Shown: positions 47,297 through 59,026, counted from the stretch's first letter. The stretch is 64,000 nucleotides of DNA from Henricia sp. BOLD:AAB3569 (GCA_037783545.1 JBBELK010000964.1:248001-312000), one strand, 5' to 3'. Notes: generated from the sequence alone by a model not told the origin. Program-made: numbers and translations.

Positions 47297-47395
47297 CCAC
47301 ATGGCTATATTGTCCCCCCGCCCACATGGCTATATTGTCCCCCCGCCCCCACCTTGTCCCCCCACCCCGCCCCCTCCCCCAGCCCCCATCTGGAG
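47297..47395. repeat. C-rich short tandem repeat
   Basis: CCCACATGGCTATATTGTCC is repeated twice, followed by a C-rich run. Confidence 0.8.
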
Positions 47396-48357
47396 GACAA
47401 ACTCAGGAGGGTCGTCACCGTGACAAGATTTGATCATAATTGTTTTCTTTAAAATTAATCATCTAGCATTGGAATGTGCATATTTAATGGGAAATTAACA
47501 ACATTTCGAGTGACAATTTAAGATTTTGCGAGGAATCACTTAGAAATTTACAAACCTGTCTCATATGTTTTGCAAGCAGTATGCACGCAAGGTCTGAATC
47601 CGTGATCAACTTCCCGATTCTTTCCGAAATCATTAACATTTCCACAATAAAATTACGATTTCTTAACGGAATTTCACGTTTTGGTGATATTATGCCGTAA
47701 TAACTTAAAACAAATGTAGTGCAGGCATTTCAGTAAAATTTTACCACGAATCTGCATCATGTAGCATGTGTATAGTGTAGGCCTATGCATGGAGGAAGAA
47801 ACATTATTTTCTTCCTCCATGGCCTATGCAAACATGTCGTCCTTCAGCATATGCGGATATTTTGTAAACACCATCATTTTACAGCATTCCTACCTTTCTT
47901 CAGATCTTGCACCTACGCCGCTAAGAAGTACCTGCATCCTTTGCTAAACTGTCTGTCTTTTGATATAATCCTCGTCGCTTCTGTTAATAACACGGTGACG
48001 ATCCGCCATCATAAATCCTCAAAATCACCACGCACATTTTTGTTTATCGTTACGTCGTGTGGAAAGTCTTGCATACAGTACAACTACTTCGAAGTACAGA
48101 TACACGACCTTCACACGCCGTACATTCGGAAACCGGTTATGCTAATCATTACGTCACGTAGGAATGTGCTCGGGATTTCGCGAGCAAACCACGTGACACG
48201 TGAAGAGTTTCCAAAGACGGTCTTACAAACACTACCCATAAACTAGTTCCCTGTCCACACAGTGCAATATCGACCGCACGTACGGCGCATAAACTAGTTC
48301 CCTGTCCACACGAACCAAGCAACGTTAGACCGTCTTTCACAAAGACTAGTAAACAAC

Positions 48358-48860
48358 ACGTTGACACATAACACAAAAAATAGTCATTCTGTGTTTCCTG
48401 TATGCGCAACACACGCCGCCTCCGTTATATGTTGTGTGTGCAAATGGCGTGCTCCTAAACAGGCGAATAGAAACAACCTTTCGAGGACATTTTGTACCCC
48501 AATAACACACACATTGTCAAGTCACACACAAAACAGCCGTGTTCGTGTTTCCATAGGCGCGGCACACACCGCACTGTTGCATGTTCTGTACGCGAAGACA
48601 CGCTCCTAAACAGGCGACTGGAAACAGCCTTGTGGGGACTTTTAGTTGCCGAAACTCATGCGCATGACCAATGCAAAAATGCTACACACAGGATGAGGCA
48701 AATAGGTATTTTCGGCCAACGGTAATACCACTGGTATGGACTACAACATTCACATTGCAAATTTCACACGGTACGGTTTCCGTCCGCAACTAGTGCCTGA
48801 AACCAGCTTTACGAAGAACATTTTGTGGCCGAGATGTACGTAAAAGTAAAACGCAAACGC
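48358..48860. repeat. Diverged satellite fragment, right part
   Basis: Continues the unit broken at 44000 with three or more monomers (ACACACGCCGCC, GCTCCTAAACAGGCGA). 48861-49495 shows no gene; it holds two AATAAA signals on the minus strand (49166-49171 and 49194-49199) that could serve the next gene. Confidence 0.8.
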
Positions 48861-49495
48861 GAAACGGCTTGAGCACTGGTCATATCATTAGGAGGGCTTA
48901 GTTAGGGCATGGAGGAGGAAGTGTACGCAGGTATTTCATTTAGTATATATTAAGCATTCCGCTAAATCCGCTTGAATGATTTTGTATATGATTATACAAT
49001 TGTATCTGCATAACAGACACACCTTGTCACAGTATCCTTAACTTATTGTGAGTAGTGTATGTAGAAGATCCTTCTTCAAAATTAGCCCACCACTTATAAA
49101 TTTTGAGGGTACGGGTATCATCTTTTCAGGCGTAGTCCCCTAATGGCTGTGTTCTCAGTATCGGTTTTATTAAAAGCGATGAGAATTAATTAATTTATTG
49201 TAATGTCCCGTCTTAGTTTTTAGTCTGTCATTATTGCCTGGTATGGTGTATATTTCTTTAAGTGTCAAGTATTTGGGTATTGGTATACCTACAGGGATGG
49301 TTTTGTAGACGGGTGCAATACCTATGCAGTTAAATCAATTGTTTGTGTTTAATAACTTGTTCAATATCTTATTAGGTATGTCTTAATGTCTTCAGTAAAG
49401 TAACAAATCAACCAATCAATTTGAACAACAAAACACCGCATAAACAAATTTGTGGTTTCAATTAATAGAAGATTTGCAAACATCAGCAACTGTGC

Positions 49496-52384
49496 TTAGC
49501 AAAACTCGACAGAGTTGAGCGAGTCCTCTGCGAACCTAGTGACGTAATGGTCTCCCTCCTTGACCATGTACAACCTCTTCCCGTCCATCTCGATCTGCCG
49601 GAGAACCTCTGGGGAGATGTCCTCCTGAGTGGCAAGAGTTCGGTAGTACTCGATCAGAGTTTCCTGCGCCGCTCTCGCCCGGCTGGAGTACCTCTGGAAG
49701 ACCTCGTGGAGCGATTCGCTAAACTCTCGCGAGACCTCTGCGCACTGTCTCGCGAGACGACAGACGAGGGCGTGTTTGTAGACGTCATCGGGCTCGATGC
49801 CGTCCATCATCGTCAAAAGGCGCTTCTGGTTCTTGCACGAGTGGTAGGCGATGGAGTTTGAACATGAATTGATGATATTGATGGCGTTGAAGGCTACGTC
49901 GAGCGGGGTGGTGTCGGTGAAGAACCGCTTGGACAAGTCCTCCAGACTGATATTTGGCTCCACGTAGTTAGCAGGTCGTTTGATGCGATCTTCTGGACCC
50001 CACGGCCAGATATCCTGCAAGTTACAGGCATGAGTGGGTCTCGGAAAGTGGCCCAACTCATCAACAGCATGGTTGATTTGTCCTGGATGCAACTGCTCGG
50101 ATGGTGAACCACTTGAGGTCTCTTCTTGCGACCGTAGCAGTGGGGTCACAGTTGGTGGGGTCCATTCCTTTCCCAGATTCTCCCCGGCTCCATCCACTCC
50201 ACCCTTCTCAACACCACGGTCTACTGCTGGATCATCTTTGGATTTTCCTTTCTTCCCCAATCGCTCCTCCTTAGCCTCAGTTGAACCCTCTGCTGACCCG
50301 CCGTGTTTCTTAGATCGATCTCTTACACCAGTTCCTGTCCTAATCGTGTCGAAATCTGAACGTTTTTCTTGTGGATTGCCTTCATTCTTGTCGAACTCGT
50401 CCACACCAGGGTAAATGTCTCGTTCATTCTCTCGCTGCTGGGAGTGCGTGTCACCTTCTCCCCGTCCGGAACCCGAGTCAGCTCGAACATTGTCGGAGGT
50501 TTCTCCACTCACTGAGCTTGTGTCTGACAATTTATCAAGGGTCCTTGGAAGTCGCCTGTCACTGATAAGCTGACCATCAGGGATCTCGGTGACGTGATCA
50601 GGTAGAACTAAATACTTACATTTGCCTTGAGTGTCCTCAGTGGGTATTTTCCGAATGTTGCATCTTTCGGCCTCCAAGCGCTTAGCTGAGGTTTTTCTTG
50701 TGCTTGGGTCGTCCCGTTTCTGAGGCGGCGATTCGGTGTCGCTGGGTGGGGTTTTCGCTATTAGATCTAGATTCGGTGGTTTTGTGTCATTTTCGGGTGT
50801 CCTAAAGCATCGGACACCGATAGCGATATCGTGACCACTCAAAGATCCTTCCAGGTCTGGGCGAGCGTCATCCGTGGTTTGAATCCCTCCTTCGCGAAGT
50901 ACAAGTTTCTCTGAAAGGATATCTTTCGGTCCCGTCTCGTCTTCATTTTGGTGACCGGGTGTTTTTATATCATCTATTTTAGACGTTTTGGTCTCTCGAT
51001 TTCTCGGAATGTAAACAGAAAAACTGAGAAGTTCTGTTTCACAGTTATCACCCAAAATTACTTCCGAATCCTGTGCTTCCATTGGGGATGAAACTGGACT
51101 CTGCTCACCATCTTGGCTACGTGAAGAATGAATTTCGCTGTGCTGTTTATTAACGGCTGCTGATAATTCTTCGTAACATTGCGCATCAAAAGTTGGTCTC
51201 CCGGCTGGCGGTTCCTGATGTATTGTTTTGTTGTCTTGTGGTTTACTGTTAACGGTAATGGGATGACTTGGTGAAGTTTTAATTGTGTTGCAAGCATTTT
51301 CTGCTTGTAAAGTCTGCTGCTCGTTAACTATGTCGCTGTAGATGATGCAATCATCCTGGTCACTCCGGTTTTCACTAGCCGCTGATGAGATCATCGCCTC
51401 CTCCTCCTCTTCTTGTTGACTTCTTTGAGATTCTTCTCCCGGTGCTATCTCCGAGACTGAGGTTTTCTCTTCTTCGTTCTGTTTTTCCCGTTCTGCACAG
51501 GTGAGTGCCGCAAAGCTCTTGGGTCGCTCGTCCGTGTGAAGTCTGGTGACGATCCCAAAAGACACTAGACTTTCTGCTCTTGCTATGGCCGATTTCTCTG
51601 GCATTCCTCGAGTGAGATCAGTATCCGCAACGACTCCGTCCGGGACGTCATCACTCCTCGATTGAAGGGTTACAACTGTCTCATCTTCGGATGCGTTTGT
51701 TACATATTCGGCGCCGCCTTCGTCACATTCGGAATCTGTGTGTGCTGAAACTGGGAGAGTATCGTCTGGGCCAAACAGTGGTTCTGTACTTCCAAATTCA
51801 AGGCTGTCTTGTGGTTGCAAACTACAAACTGATTCCTGGAGACTTTCATATTGGTGGTTCCTATCAGCAATAGACTCGTTGGTTAGTGCATGGCTGTCTT
51901 CTTCAAAAATATTGCTGAGGTATCGTGTTTTTCTGAAGTCTCCTCTTTGCTTTGAGCAGCTTGTCCTTTGTTGACCAGCTGCCTTTCCTCGCCGTGGTGT
52001 CCCATCGGCGTTCGGTGATTCTTCCAGGACTCCGAGACGACGGTGACCGTGTCGATGGCAGAGATCGACGGGCTTTAGTTGCTTGAGCCCCCGGGGAAGC
52101 CGCTCGAAGCAGATGCTACCGGCCTGGGTGGGCTCCACCACGGCGCATGTTGCTCGCCACGGCGGGTTCAAGTGGGACTGGGACTCTCGCTTGTAGGTCC
52201 CACCGCCTTCGAGTGTGGCCTTAGCACGAGGGGTCGGCGGCAAGTCACCGCACGGGCCCTGGGTCGGAGCGGCTGGGATGGGAGGACTGCGCCGTCCCGG
52301 TACGGGTCGTTGTCCATAATTCGTCACACGTGGGGTCGGGATTTGCCATGGAAAGTGTGGTTTTGGACAAGCCGATTCTCGAGT
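49496..52384 (-). CDS. Unrecognised gene, terminal exon (962 aa + stop)
   Basis: Acceptor CATTGCTTTACAG then ACTCGAGAATCG. The frame stays open for 962 codons to TAA at 49496, far beyond chance. The first 19 codons before the GTG at 52327 have no ATG, so this is not a first exon. Acidic patches such as EEEEEAM lie in the middle. The C-terminal domain ends SLNSVEFC. Confidence 0.85.
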   Translation of the reverse strand, partial: TRESACPKPHFPWQIPTPRVTNYGQRPVPGRRSPPIPAAPTQGPCGDLPPTPRAKATLEGGGTYKRESQSHLNPPWRATCAVVEPTQAGSICFERLPRGLKQLKPVDLCHRHGHRRLGVLEESPNADGTPRRGKAAGQQRTSCSKQRGDFRKTRYLSNIFEEDSHALTNESIADRNHQYESLQESVCSLQPQDSLEFGSTEPLFGPDDTLPVSAHTDSECDEGGAEYVTNASEDETVVTLQSRSDDVPDGVVADTDLTRGMPEKSAIARAESLVSFGIVTRLHTDERPKSFAALTCAEREKQNEEEKTSVSEIAPGEESQRSQQEEEEEAMISSAASENRSDQDDCIIYSDIVNEQQTLQAENACNTIKTSPSHPITVNSKPQDNKTIHQEPPAGRPTFDAQCYEELSAAVNKQHSEIHSSRSQDGEQSPVSSPMEAQDSEVILGDNCETELLSFSVYIPRNRETKTSKIDDIKTPGHQNEDETGPKDILSEKLVLREGGIQTTDDARPDLEGSLSGHDIAIGVRCFRTPENDTKPPNLDLIAKTPPSDTESPPQKRDDPSTRKTSAKRLEAERCNIRKIPTEDTQGKCKYLVLPDHVTEIPDGQLISDRRLPRTLDKLSDTSSVSGETSDNVRADSGSGRGEGDTHSQQRENERDIYPGVDEFDKNEGNPQEKRSDFDTIRTGTGVRDRSKKHGGSAEGSTEAKEERLGKKGKSKDDPAVDRGVEKGGVDGAGENLGKEWTPPTVTPLLRSQEETSSGSPSEQLHPGQINHAVDELGHFPRPTHACNLQDIWPWGPEDRIKRPANYVEPNISLEDLSKRFFTDTTPLDVAFNAINIINSCSNSIAYHSCKNQKRLLTMMDGIEPDDVYKHALVCRLARQCAEVSREFSESLHEVFQRYSSRARAAQETLIEYYRTLATQEDISPEVLRQIEMDGKRLYMVKEGDHYVTRFAEDSLNSVEFC

Positions 52385-55300
52385 CTGTAAAGCAATGAAT
52401 AGTAAATTAATAAATCCTGTACACCTCGTTATGAATCAAAGTAATTCGTGACGTCATGTCGATATATTAATATCGTGAGATAAAAGCGAAGGGAGCTGCG
52501 TGACAATGGAAGACTTTTGAAACACGTGGTGGCAGCAAACAAACCAGTCCTTTTCCATTGTTTACGTCAAGTTTGAGCTAAAGTGCGCATGCTCAGTATT
52601 ACAGTATGACGTAGTAATGAAAAGGACCGGTTTAGTTTGCTGCCACCAAGCGTCTCAGAAGTGCCCCCTATACAACCAAACAAAACATTTTGAAGGAATA
52701 GTGTAATCCGAGCAACATTTAGTGAGCCCGTCCTTTTGTGGTTATTCCATTGTTACTGCGGTGTATTTCTATTGTGACGTCATGTAAATACACCGCAGTT
52801 TTTATTCGTCGAATTAGTCTTATTTACTATGCTTCTGTGAATAATTCAATTCTGCAATTGGACCATCTTGTCAAATCTTTCATCAGCTTTTTATCGCCCC
52901 AAACTGCCAAATTTGTACCCAAACAGGGAGCATGAGTGTAAATTTGAATGCATGACCACCTTAATAAAGAGGCCACCTGGGGCCAATTTCATAAAACATT
53001 TTAGCACCCGATTTCTGTTTTAGCAGCCCTCTCTCCATTTCATAAAACTGTTTAAGCACTAGCAAAACAAACCGCATGCTAACCTACCGATTTTTTGCTT
53101 AATTTGCGACACATATTCCAACAGACACACAATTTTCAGCTGTTGTTGAAATATTCCAGTTAGCGACATGCAAGGGTCCTCTGTGTTAGTGATAATCATC
53201 CCAAATCGATGATGCATACTTGAAAATGTTGACGTCGACTTTTGAAAGCAGACGATGAACGTGTTCGAACATAGTCTAGGCTCTAGACGGTCATTATGTG
53301 TTGGATACCCGACTGCCGCAAGAGGGCGTAATCACGCGATAGACTCGTTCGTAGTCCTATCACCATATCGTTTTGTCAAAATTGACTCTCGCGGCGATCG
53401 GTTTTCGGGACGGACGTTCAAAACTAAACAATAACAACGTCTAGGGCCTAGACTAGTTCGAACAAAACAGACGACAGTGTTGCGCGCGTACACTCTACGC
53501 GCGTAGAACAATTAACAAGCTTTATGAAATAGGCCCTTGCTTGAGGAAATTTGCTCGTCAGCAATGCGCGCGCGCCAAATTCGTGCCACGAAATACGCAG
53601 CTCTATAGCAAAGGCATGGAGCCGGAGCTGCGTATTTCGTGGCACGAATCCAAAATGTTTGATTAAGCGTAACATGTTTTATGAAATTGGCCCCTGTTTA
53701 GTTGGTCCCAAATACCATGTTACTGCAACCTTTTGTAAAGAGGCAAAACCTGTTTATAGTGGCCAGTTTTTTTACGGCCCCGAGGGTGGCCGATATATAT
53801 ATAGTTTCACTCTATTTGTATACAACTCCTCACCTTATGTCTAATGTGTATTGTTGCGGCACACAGGACCGAGTCTGCAAACTCGGGGTCTTTCTCGATA
53901 GCTATTGACGGAAGAGGCTTTTTCTTGGAGAACTGTTGGAGAATTAAGAATATAATTTGCATAATACCAAGACAAAAATGGCCTGGGTGAGCTCGGGTAG
54001 TGGTGGCTGACACCGAGGAAGACACGAGTATCACGTAATGGCAAACCGAAGTTACCAAACGCTCTGGTGTAAGTTCGTATTACACGTGGACGCTAATCGA
54101 ACAAAACTATATTACAAAATTTATATATACAACACCAGTTAGAGGAGCGTATTCAGATTTTTCCAGAAAATGAATTTGGTTTTAACAATTATATAAAATA
54201 CCGTCCCAAAATGCTATCCATGGGAAGAGAGCAGGAAATTTGCAATCTCAAATATGGATGTGAATGTAAAAAGGTTGGTGCGATTACTGAACCTCAACAT
54301 ACTTCTCCCTTTTGTTAACGCATTAACCCCCTCGCTAAAAGTGAGAGATTTCCTTGAATTCCTTGGATGTTTGAGACGCAATGGGGAACAATGAAAGGGT
54401 ATCCCTGTCACATATGACGATGATAGCATATGCAGCACGACATGGGCCCTACCATTGTGTCTTAAACATCCGAGGAATTCCAAAGGAATCCCGTCATATG
54501 CAGTTTTTAGGGTTGGTTGGTGCGTTAACAGACGGGAAGAGTGTGTTGAGTCAAAGGTGCGTTAGGGCTTGGGGGGTTCTGGTCCTTAGGCCCCATATCA
54601 TGCTGGGTATAGATGATAGAGACATATTTATATCGCGCACATTTATCCCAAGGATGCTGAAGTCGCTGTCACATTATCACCCCGCTCAATGGGCTCAGTA
54701 ATATCATTCCTTAATCCTTCTCAACTCCCTGGGGAGCATGCAGTCCTGTGCAGCTTTAATGCGCACAGGGACTAATCAAACACATCAGCTTTCACTACCC
54801 TCACAGGTACCCATTTCCTCCTGGGTGGAGAGAGGCAATTCATGGCAAAGTGCCTTGCCCAAGGGCACACAAACCACGGACACGGGCAGACCCGGATTCG
54901 AATCCACGACCTGCAGAATTAACCAACTTGAAGGTATAGACTGCCCAAGTGAATACGTCATCGGCATTCCTTACTTTTAGTACCCCGTTCCATAAAAGAG
55001 ATTAAATGTGTCGAATTTATCAAACCACTTACCTATAGTGTTTCTCTTGATCTTTTTCTTTAGATTGACTAGATTATTTTTGTGAAAAGAGGGCAGGGTT
55101 TTGATTTTTGAGGGAAATTGTGGGGTGAAAACAGGAATAACTGCCTAAATGTTTAACAAATTTCAAGATGGCTTTTTATGCTCAATGAGCATGAAAGGCC
55201 GTTTTTGATTGGCTGAGAATGGTTTCACTTTAATACCCGGTCTCTGATTGGTCAATGAGTGGGAGTTTTTTACAACATGAAACAGCAGCAGGCCAAATTC

Positions 55301-58300
55301 AAGTGAGTTAGCAATGCTGAAGCTGACAAAACAGGTAACAGAAATTGTATTTTTTACAGGAATTATTGTCCAAATGTTAAAAAAATATGGATTAGAGGAA
55401 TGAAGAAGAGTTGGTCGTTTCCACAAAAGTGAAATTAGTGCAAAAAACTCAGTTTTACAAAAGTTATTACAAAAATGGGTGGCCTAAAAGTAAGGAATGC
55501 CACGTTATCTTTTGTTGGTTGCCTAGGCAATTGGCTCTAAACTAAAAATTACTGAACCGTGTCCCTGTGCTTTGCAATGGTACTTTTTCCGACGGCCATG
55601 ATAGTTTAGAGCCATGCAACTGCCTAGGCAAACACGTCACACTTCGGCTGTCTATAGAGTTCGAATCATGACCTAGAAAGTGCTGGAAAAACAGCATAAC
55701 AGAGGAGGAAAACGGAACACCACTGCCAACAAAAAAATCCATTTGCATCCATTTCCCCACAATCTAATCTGTGCAAGCCTATCGTTTACGTGGGTTGAGT
55801 CTGAGGGAAAAACAGGCATTGTGGAATACCCATGCATTTATGCTTAAGGGCAAAACGTCCATCAATATTTTAACTAAGCCTTTGACGGGTTCCACTTCTT
55901 TGGACAAAAGCCAGAATCTATTGTAGCTTGGTTCACACAAGAAAATCTGGTTTACACTCGTTGGATTTTCTCACCATGCTCACTGGTGCTTTGTTTGTTA
56001 TCGGCATAGGCCTAATCTGATAATGATATGACAACAAAAGCCCAGATTTTAATGTTTTCTGACAAAACAAACCTCCGATTTTGCGCCACAATTCGCCTCC
56101 GAGCTATTCCTCACGTGACAGGTTGCTGGTTCGTCCCCCTTTGTGGAATTATTTAGTCTTTTCATGCTTGTAATAAATCACTCCACACTTTTTTTTATTG
56201 AATGACGAAAATGCAATGGCATGGTCGTACAATTTCCATTTTCGAGACTGTGTTCTGTTTTGTCGCGCGTTTGAAAAAAATGTGAGCGTTCGAAAACGTC
56301 GCGCGTGTTTGAATACGCGCGTTTAACTACGCCGCCGCGCGCACCATGGGCATGCAGTAGGCGTATTCGAAACTCCGTTTCCGAGTGAATCCCTAACTGT
56401 TTTCGAGTTGCAGTTACGAACGCGAGAGTGTATTAAAGTAGGCGCAGTTTCGTCGTTTTTATAAGTCAAGGAACAATGCGACTTGTTTATTTTACTTATA
56501 AATCTCAGACACAGGTGGGGCAAGGTCGGGGCGCGGGCCGAGGACTTAAGTATTTTGCAGCTAATGGTTGCGTATAGGTAACCCCGGGAAACACCATGGG
56601 CCCTTTGTGTTGGTTGCCAAGTGAAAAATGGAAATACTTATGTTTAATGGGCTCAAAGAACTTCAACTTGCAGCCCATAGGCTGAATTATATGAACCTAA
56701 ACATTGAGATACATACGTGGGTGGCGCCATTGGCAGCCGACGACCGGCCAGAGACACCGGGGAATCCCCTTACTATTCACGAAATAATTATCTGGGATTT
56801 TTTTAAGTGCGCCGTACACAACACAACACAATGGACCAACGGCTTTACGTCCCTTCCGAAGGATGGAGCAAGTGTGCTTAAGTGCCTTGCTCAAGGGCAC
56901 AGGTACTACGGCCGGGTGCGAAATTTGTTATTTCCAAATGACATAGGATGGGGATTCTGTGCCTTCTGATTGGTGCATTGTATATGAATATTCATACTCT
57001 CTTTATAGCGTATTCAAGAGGCTTTGGCGATCGAGTTGCTTGGTGGTCTAGTGGTAAAGCATAGGATTATCAAGCAGAAAGACCCTAAGTTCAATTCTCG
57101 CTGTGGTTATACTATTACCTTTTTCAGTAACTGGGGAAATACTTTGAAATGTTTCCGAACTGCAGTTGGGTTTGAAGAACGTGCATTAGTATGCATGTGA
57201 TCCACCAATCAGAAAACAATAGATGCTATGTCGTTTGGAAATAAAAATTTCGCCGGCCGCGTATCGAACCCGCGTATCGACCCAAGCCACTTGGCCACGA
57301 TACCACAGTATCTCCCCCTCCCCCCTCCCCCTCCCCCTCCCCCTCCCCCTCTTTTCACATGTATGAAAACCAAAGCTGCTCATTGTATGGTTGAATAGGC
57401 TACCTCCTTTACACCGGAAACATGTTTTACGTTATGGTCGCAAAAACAGGGTTATAGTGGATACCATTCAACGTCTTGACCCCGGAGCATCTTTTGGCGA
57501 CCACAACATAACAATGTTTTACGCATTCGCTGGTTTAAATAATGAGGCTGAATAGATTTGGTATGCTGACGACCAAAGCTGATTGGTCGATTCAGCAATA
57601 ACGTCAGAAACACAATGGCTGCTTATGATCGCAAAAACAGGTCCCTGTGGTCGATTTCACAAAGGTTTGCGACGCGGCGCAAGTACCAAATCCGTCGGAA
57701 CTCCCGAACCCGTGGCAAAATTATGAGGAGATAGATTAGTTGCGACGGATTTGATACTTGCGACCGCATCGCAAGTCGTTGTAAAATCGACCCCCGGTCT
57801 GATCTCCGCATAGACTGGTTCCCGTCCACATATTCCACACAGGAGAATATAAGGACAGATAAAAGGCGCTTCATCTTGATCTGTAATTGGTCGTCTTTGC
57901 GCGTGCGCCTTGTATTTTTTATATTTAAAAATTGGCCAAGCCCTTTGCTTTAGGCAATGTACTTTATTTACATACTTGGATACATGTATGTTCGACACGC
58001 ACGGCCAAGTTACAAATGTCAATGCAAAATCTGCGCACTTACTTAAAAAAATATTATAGTAATAACCACGTGACGGGCAGAATTCTGCCCGTCATGGCTG
58101 CCCGTTACCGATCCCTATATTTTCGCAACAAGCGAATTAATCTATAGGGATCGGGAACCAGTCTAATCTCCGTAAGGTTGTTTTATAAATTTGTACATGT
58201 ATGTATGCGGTGTTGAATTTAGCCCTCTGGCGGTCAATGGTGAATACCGGTAGTCTATGTACGTCGTGTATCGCGCGCCAAAAGGCAGTCTGCCAAAAGA

Positions 58301-58988
58301 CTAGACTGCATGTTGAGTGAAAGAGTTTCTGACCCTTTAGTACAAAGGTCACTGATCATGCGCACATACTTGGGATCATACAAAGTTTCATTTTGGCTCA
58401 ATTAGTTTCGCCTGCATGGTTTCAAAATGGGCAGAAGTACAATCAATGTGCAACAGATATAGGTCTGCAATACACTGTTCAAATGTATGGAATAGGGCAG
58501 TGCATTTTGCGGAACGTCTTTGTACCTGTTAAAGGCACAGGCTCGTCAGCAATGCGCGCGCACCAAATTCGTGCCACGAAATACGCAGCTCCATGCCTTT
58601 GCTATGGATTCATGCCTTTTGCCACGAATTGTTCCGACCTGTCAATCAATCGAACCCGCCGACCAATCACAACAGAGCTAGCAGACATCACACACATAGG
58701 TCAAAGTGCACTGTCTCTCAACATGGAGCGATGTTCTGCCCCATACAATTTGTACAGTGTTGTGTGCGATGATCCGGGTGAATTTTTGGTTTCAAGGCCG
58801 GTCGTTTCGTTGTTCAAAAGGTACGAAAGCACGTATGTCATGATATGACATCCCTGTATTACTGACTCTTTACTCGGTGTGTTCCAAGATAACTGTCGAC
58901 CCTGGAACATGAATACCTTCGAGTTTTCTCCAATGAATCTGTGCTTTCTGTCGAAAGTCCCATTGCTTTGTGCGTTGCCTGTCGCCAT
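49496..58988 (-). CDS. Unrecognised gene, predicted 1019-aa protein, three exons
   Basis: Proposed exons 58988-58917, 53932-53834 and 52384-49496 all end in phase 0 and have GT/AG sites. I do not recognise the family. The N-terminal ~60 residues are basic and hydrophilic. A Pro/Arg-rich part is followed by a long acidic Ser/Glu/Asp-rich, probably disordered middle. A helical, well-ordered-looking C-terminal ~150 residues follows (LEDLSKRFFTDTTPLDVAFN; LVCRLARQCAEVSREFSESL; DISPEVLRQIEMDGKRLYMV). No transmembrane segment or signal peptide is evident. A GC box 39-48 bp upstream of the ATG supports the first exon. Extra exons in the 5-kb intron 1 cannot be excluded. Confidence 0.6.
52523..52652. 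mobile_element. MITE, ends GTGGTGGCAGCAAAC
   Basis: About 33-bp inverted ends (AACCAGTCCTTTTC / GAAAAGGACCGGTT). It is 139 bp upstream of the terminal exon of the 1019-aa gene. Confidence 0.78.
52950..53815. mobile_element. CAGTGAAAC-family MITE split by a GGGGCCAATTTCAT element
   Basis: Outer parts (52950-52978 and 53695-53815) match 5875-6052. The inner element 52979-53694 has ends GGGGCCAATTTCATAAAAC. The inner element carries a palindrome at 53580-53650 (CGTGCCACGAAATACGCAGC) of the 58536/59303 family. Three layers of insertion. Confidence 0.75.
53834..53932 (-). CDS. Unrecognised gene, middle exon (33 aa)
   Basis: Acceptor AATTCTCCAACAG and donor GTGAGG enclose exactly 33 codons, FSKKKPLPSIAIEKDPEFAD then SVLCAATIHIRHK. 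Phase 0 on both sides matches the terminal exon. Confidence 0.72.
54290..54550. mobile_element. MITE, ends CTCAACA(C/T)ACTTCTCCC
   Basis: Inverted ends continue into GTTAACGCA; the interior holds TGGATGTTTGAGACGCAATG and its near-complement. A relative lies near 8763-8930. Confidence 0.6.
54605..54940 (-). mobile_element. SINE, reverse orientation
   Basis: On the minus strand: a B-box-like GGATTCGAATCC, then GTGCCCTTGGGCAAGGCACT, then a 3' end with ATAAATATGTCTC. Relatives at 15598-15860, 17330-17400 and 56690-56910. Confidence 0.72.
55513..55636. mobile_element. Hairpin MITE, ends GTTGCCTAGGCAA
   Basis: Ends share TGCCTAGGCA and TGGCTCTAAACTA in inverse order. Other DNA in 54941-56680 shows no gene that I can support. 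Confidence 0.65.
56690..56910 (-). mobile_element. SINE remnant, reverse orientation
   Basis: Shares AACATTGAGATAC, GGTGGCGCCA, CGAAGGATGGAGCAA and TGCCTTGCTCAAGGGCACAG with 15598-15860. Confidence 0.65.
57034..57110 (+). repeat. tRNA-like SINE head
   Basis: A-box-like TGGTGGTCTAGTGG and B-box-like AGTTCAATTCTC, 34 bp apart. An opposite-strand tRNA-like head lies at 57252-57303 (TGGCCAAGTGGC, GGGTTCGATACG). Confidence 0.5.
57311..57351. repeat. (CCCCCT)n microsatellite
   Basis: Six to seven copies of CCCCCT between two tRNA-like remnants. Confidence 0.9.
57649..57795. mobile_element. Hairpin MITE, copy 2 of the 45771 family
   Basis: Ends GGTCGATTTCACAAAG and its complement; arms contain GCAAGTACCAAATCCGTCG. 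Confidence 0.78.
58536..58640. mobile_element. Half copy of the 59307-59440 MITE
   Basis: Starts TTAAAGGCACAGGCTCGTCA and includes AATGCGCGCGCACCAAATTC; the right half is lost. Confidence 0.75.
58917..58988 (-). CDS. Unrecognised gene, proposed first exon (24 aa)
   Basis: ATG at 58988 in context AAAATGGCG. It reads MATGNAQSNGTFDRKHRFIG ENSK up to a donor AAG|GTATTC in phase 0. The frame stays open for 71 more codons, so an alternative longer exon is possible. The link to the next exon rests on phase and position only. Confidence 0.5.
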
Positions 58989-59026
58989 TTTGACGATAGC
59001 GTGTGAGCCATAGCAACATTATCCAA

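Larger units (their letters stand above)
44001..48348. mobile_element. 4.35-kb TIR element, 9-bp target duplication (Mutator-like?)
   Basis: Long inverted ends of about 150 bp start TAGTCTTTGTGAAAGAC and contain ACGTTGCTTGGTTCGTGT and TGTGGACAGGG. GTAAACAAC flanks both sides (43992-44000, 48349-48357). Removing it joins satellite sequence in the order seen in the intact units (CAGTAACACAACACGTTGAC). The interior carries smaller MITEs (44881-45019, 45771-45895) and no recognisable transposase. The longest open frame is 153 codons at 47785-48246 and runs into the right TIR. Confidence 0.8.

Noticed and set aside
47785-48246. 153-codon plus-strand ORF
   Set aside because: Begins in a hairpin (GGAGGAAGAAA...TTTCTTCCTCC) and runs into the right TIR of the 4.35-kb element; no transposase motif.
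58393-58848. 151-codon plus-strand ORF
   Set aside because: Passes through a MITE half copy and is antisense to the proposed first exon of the 1019-aa gene.
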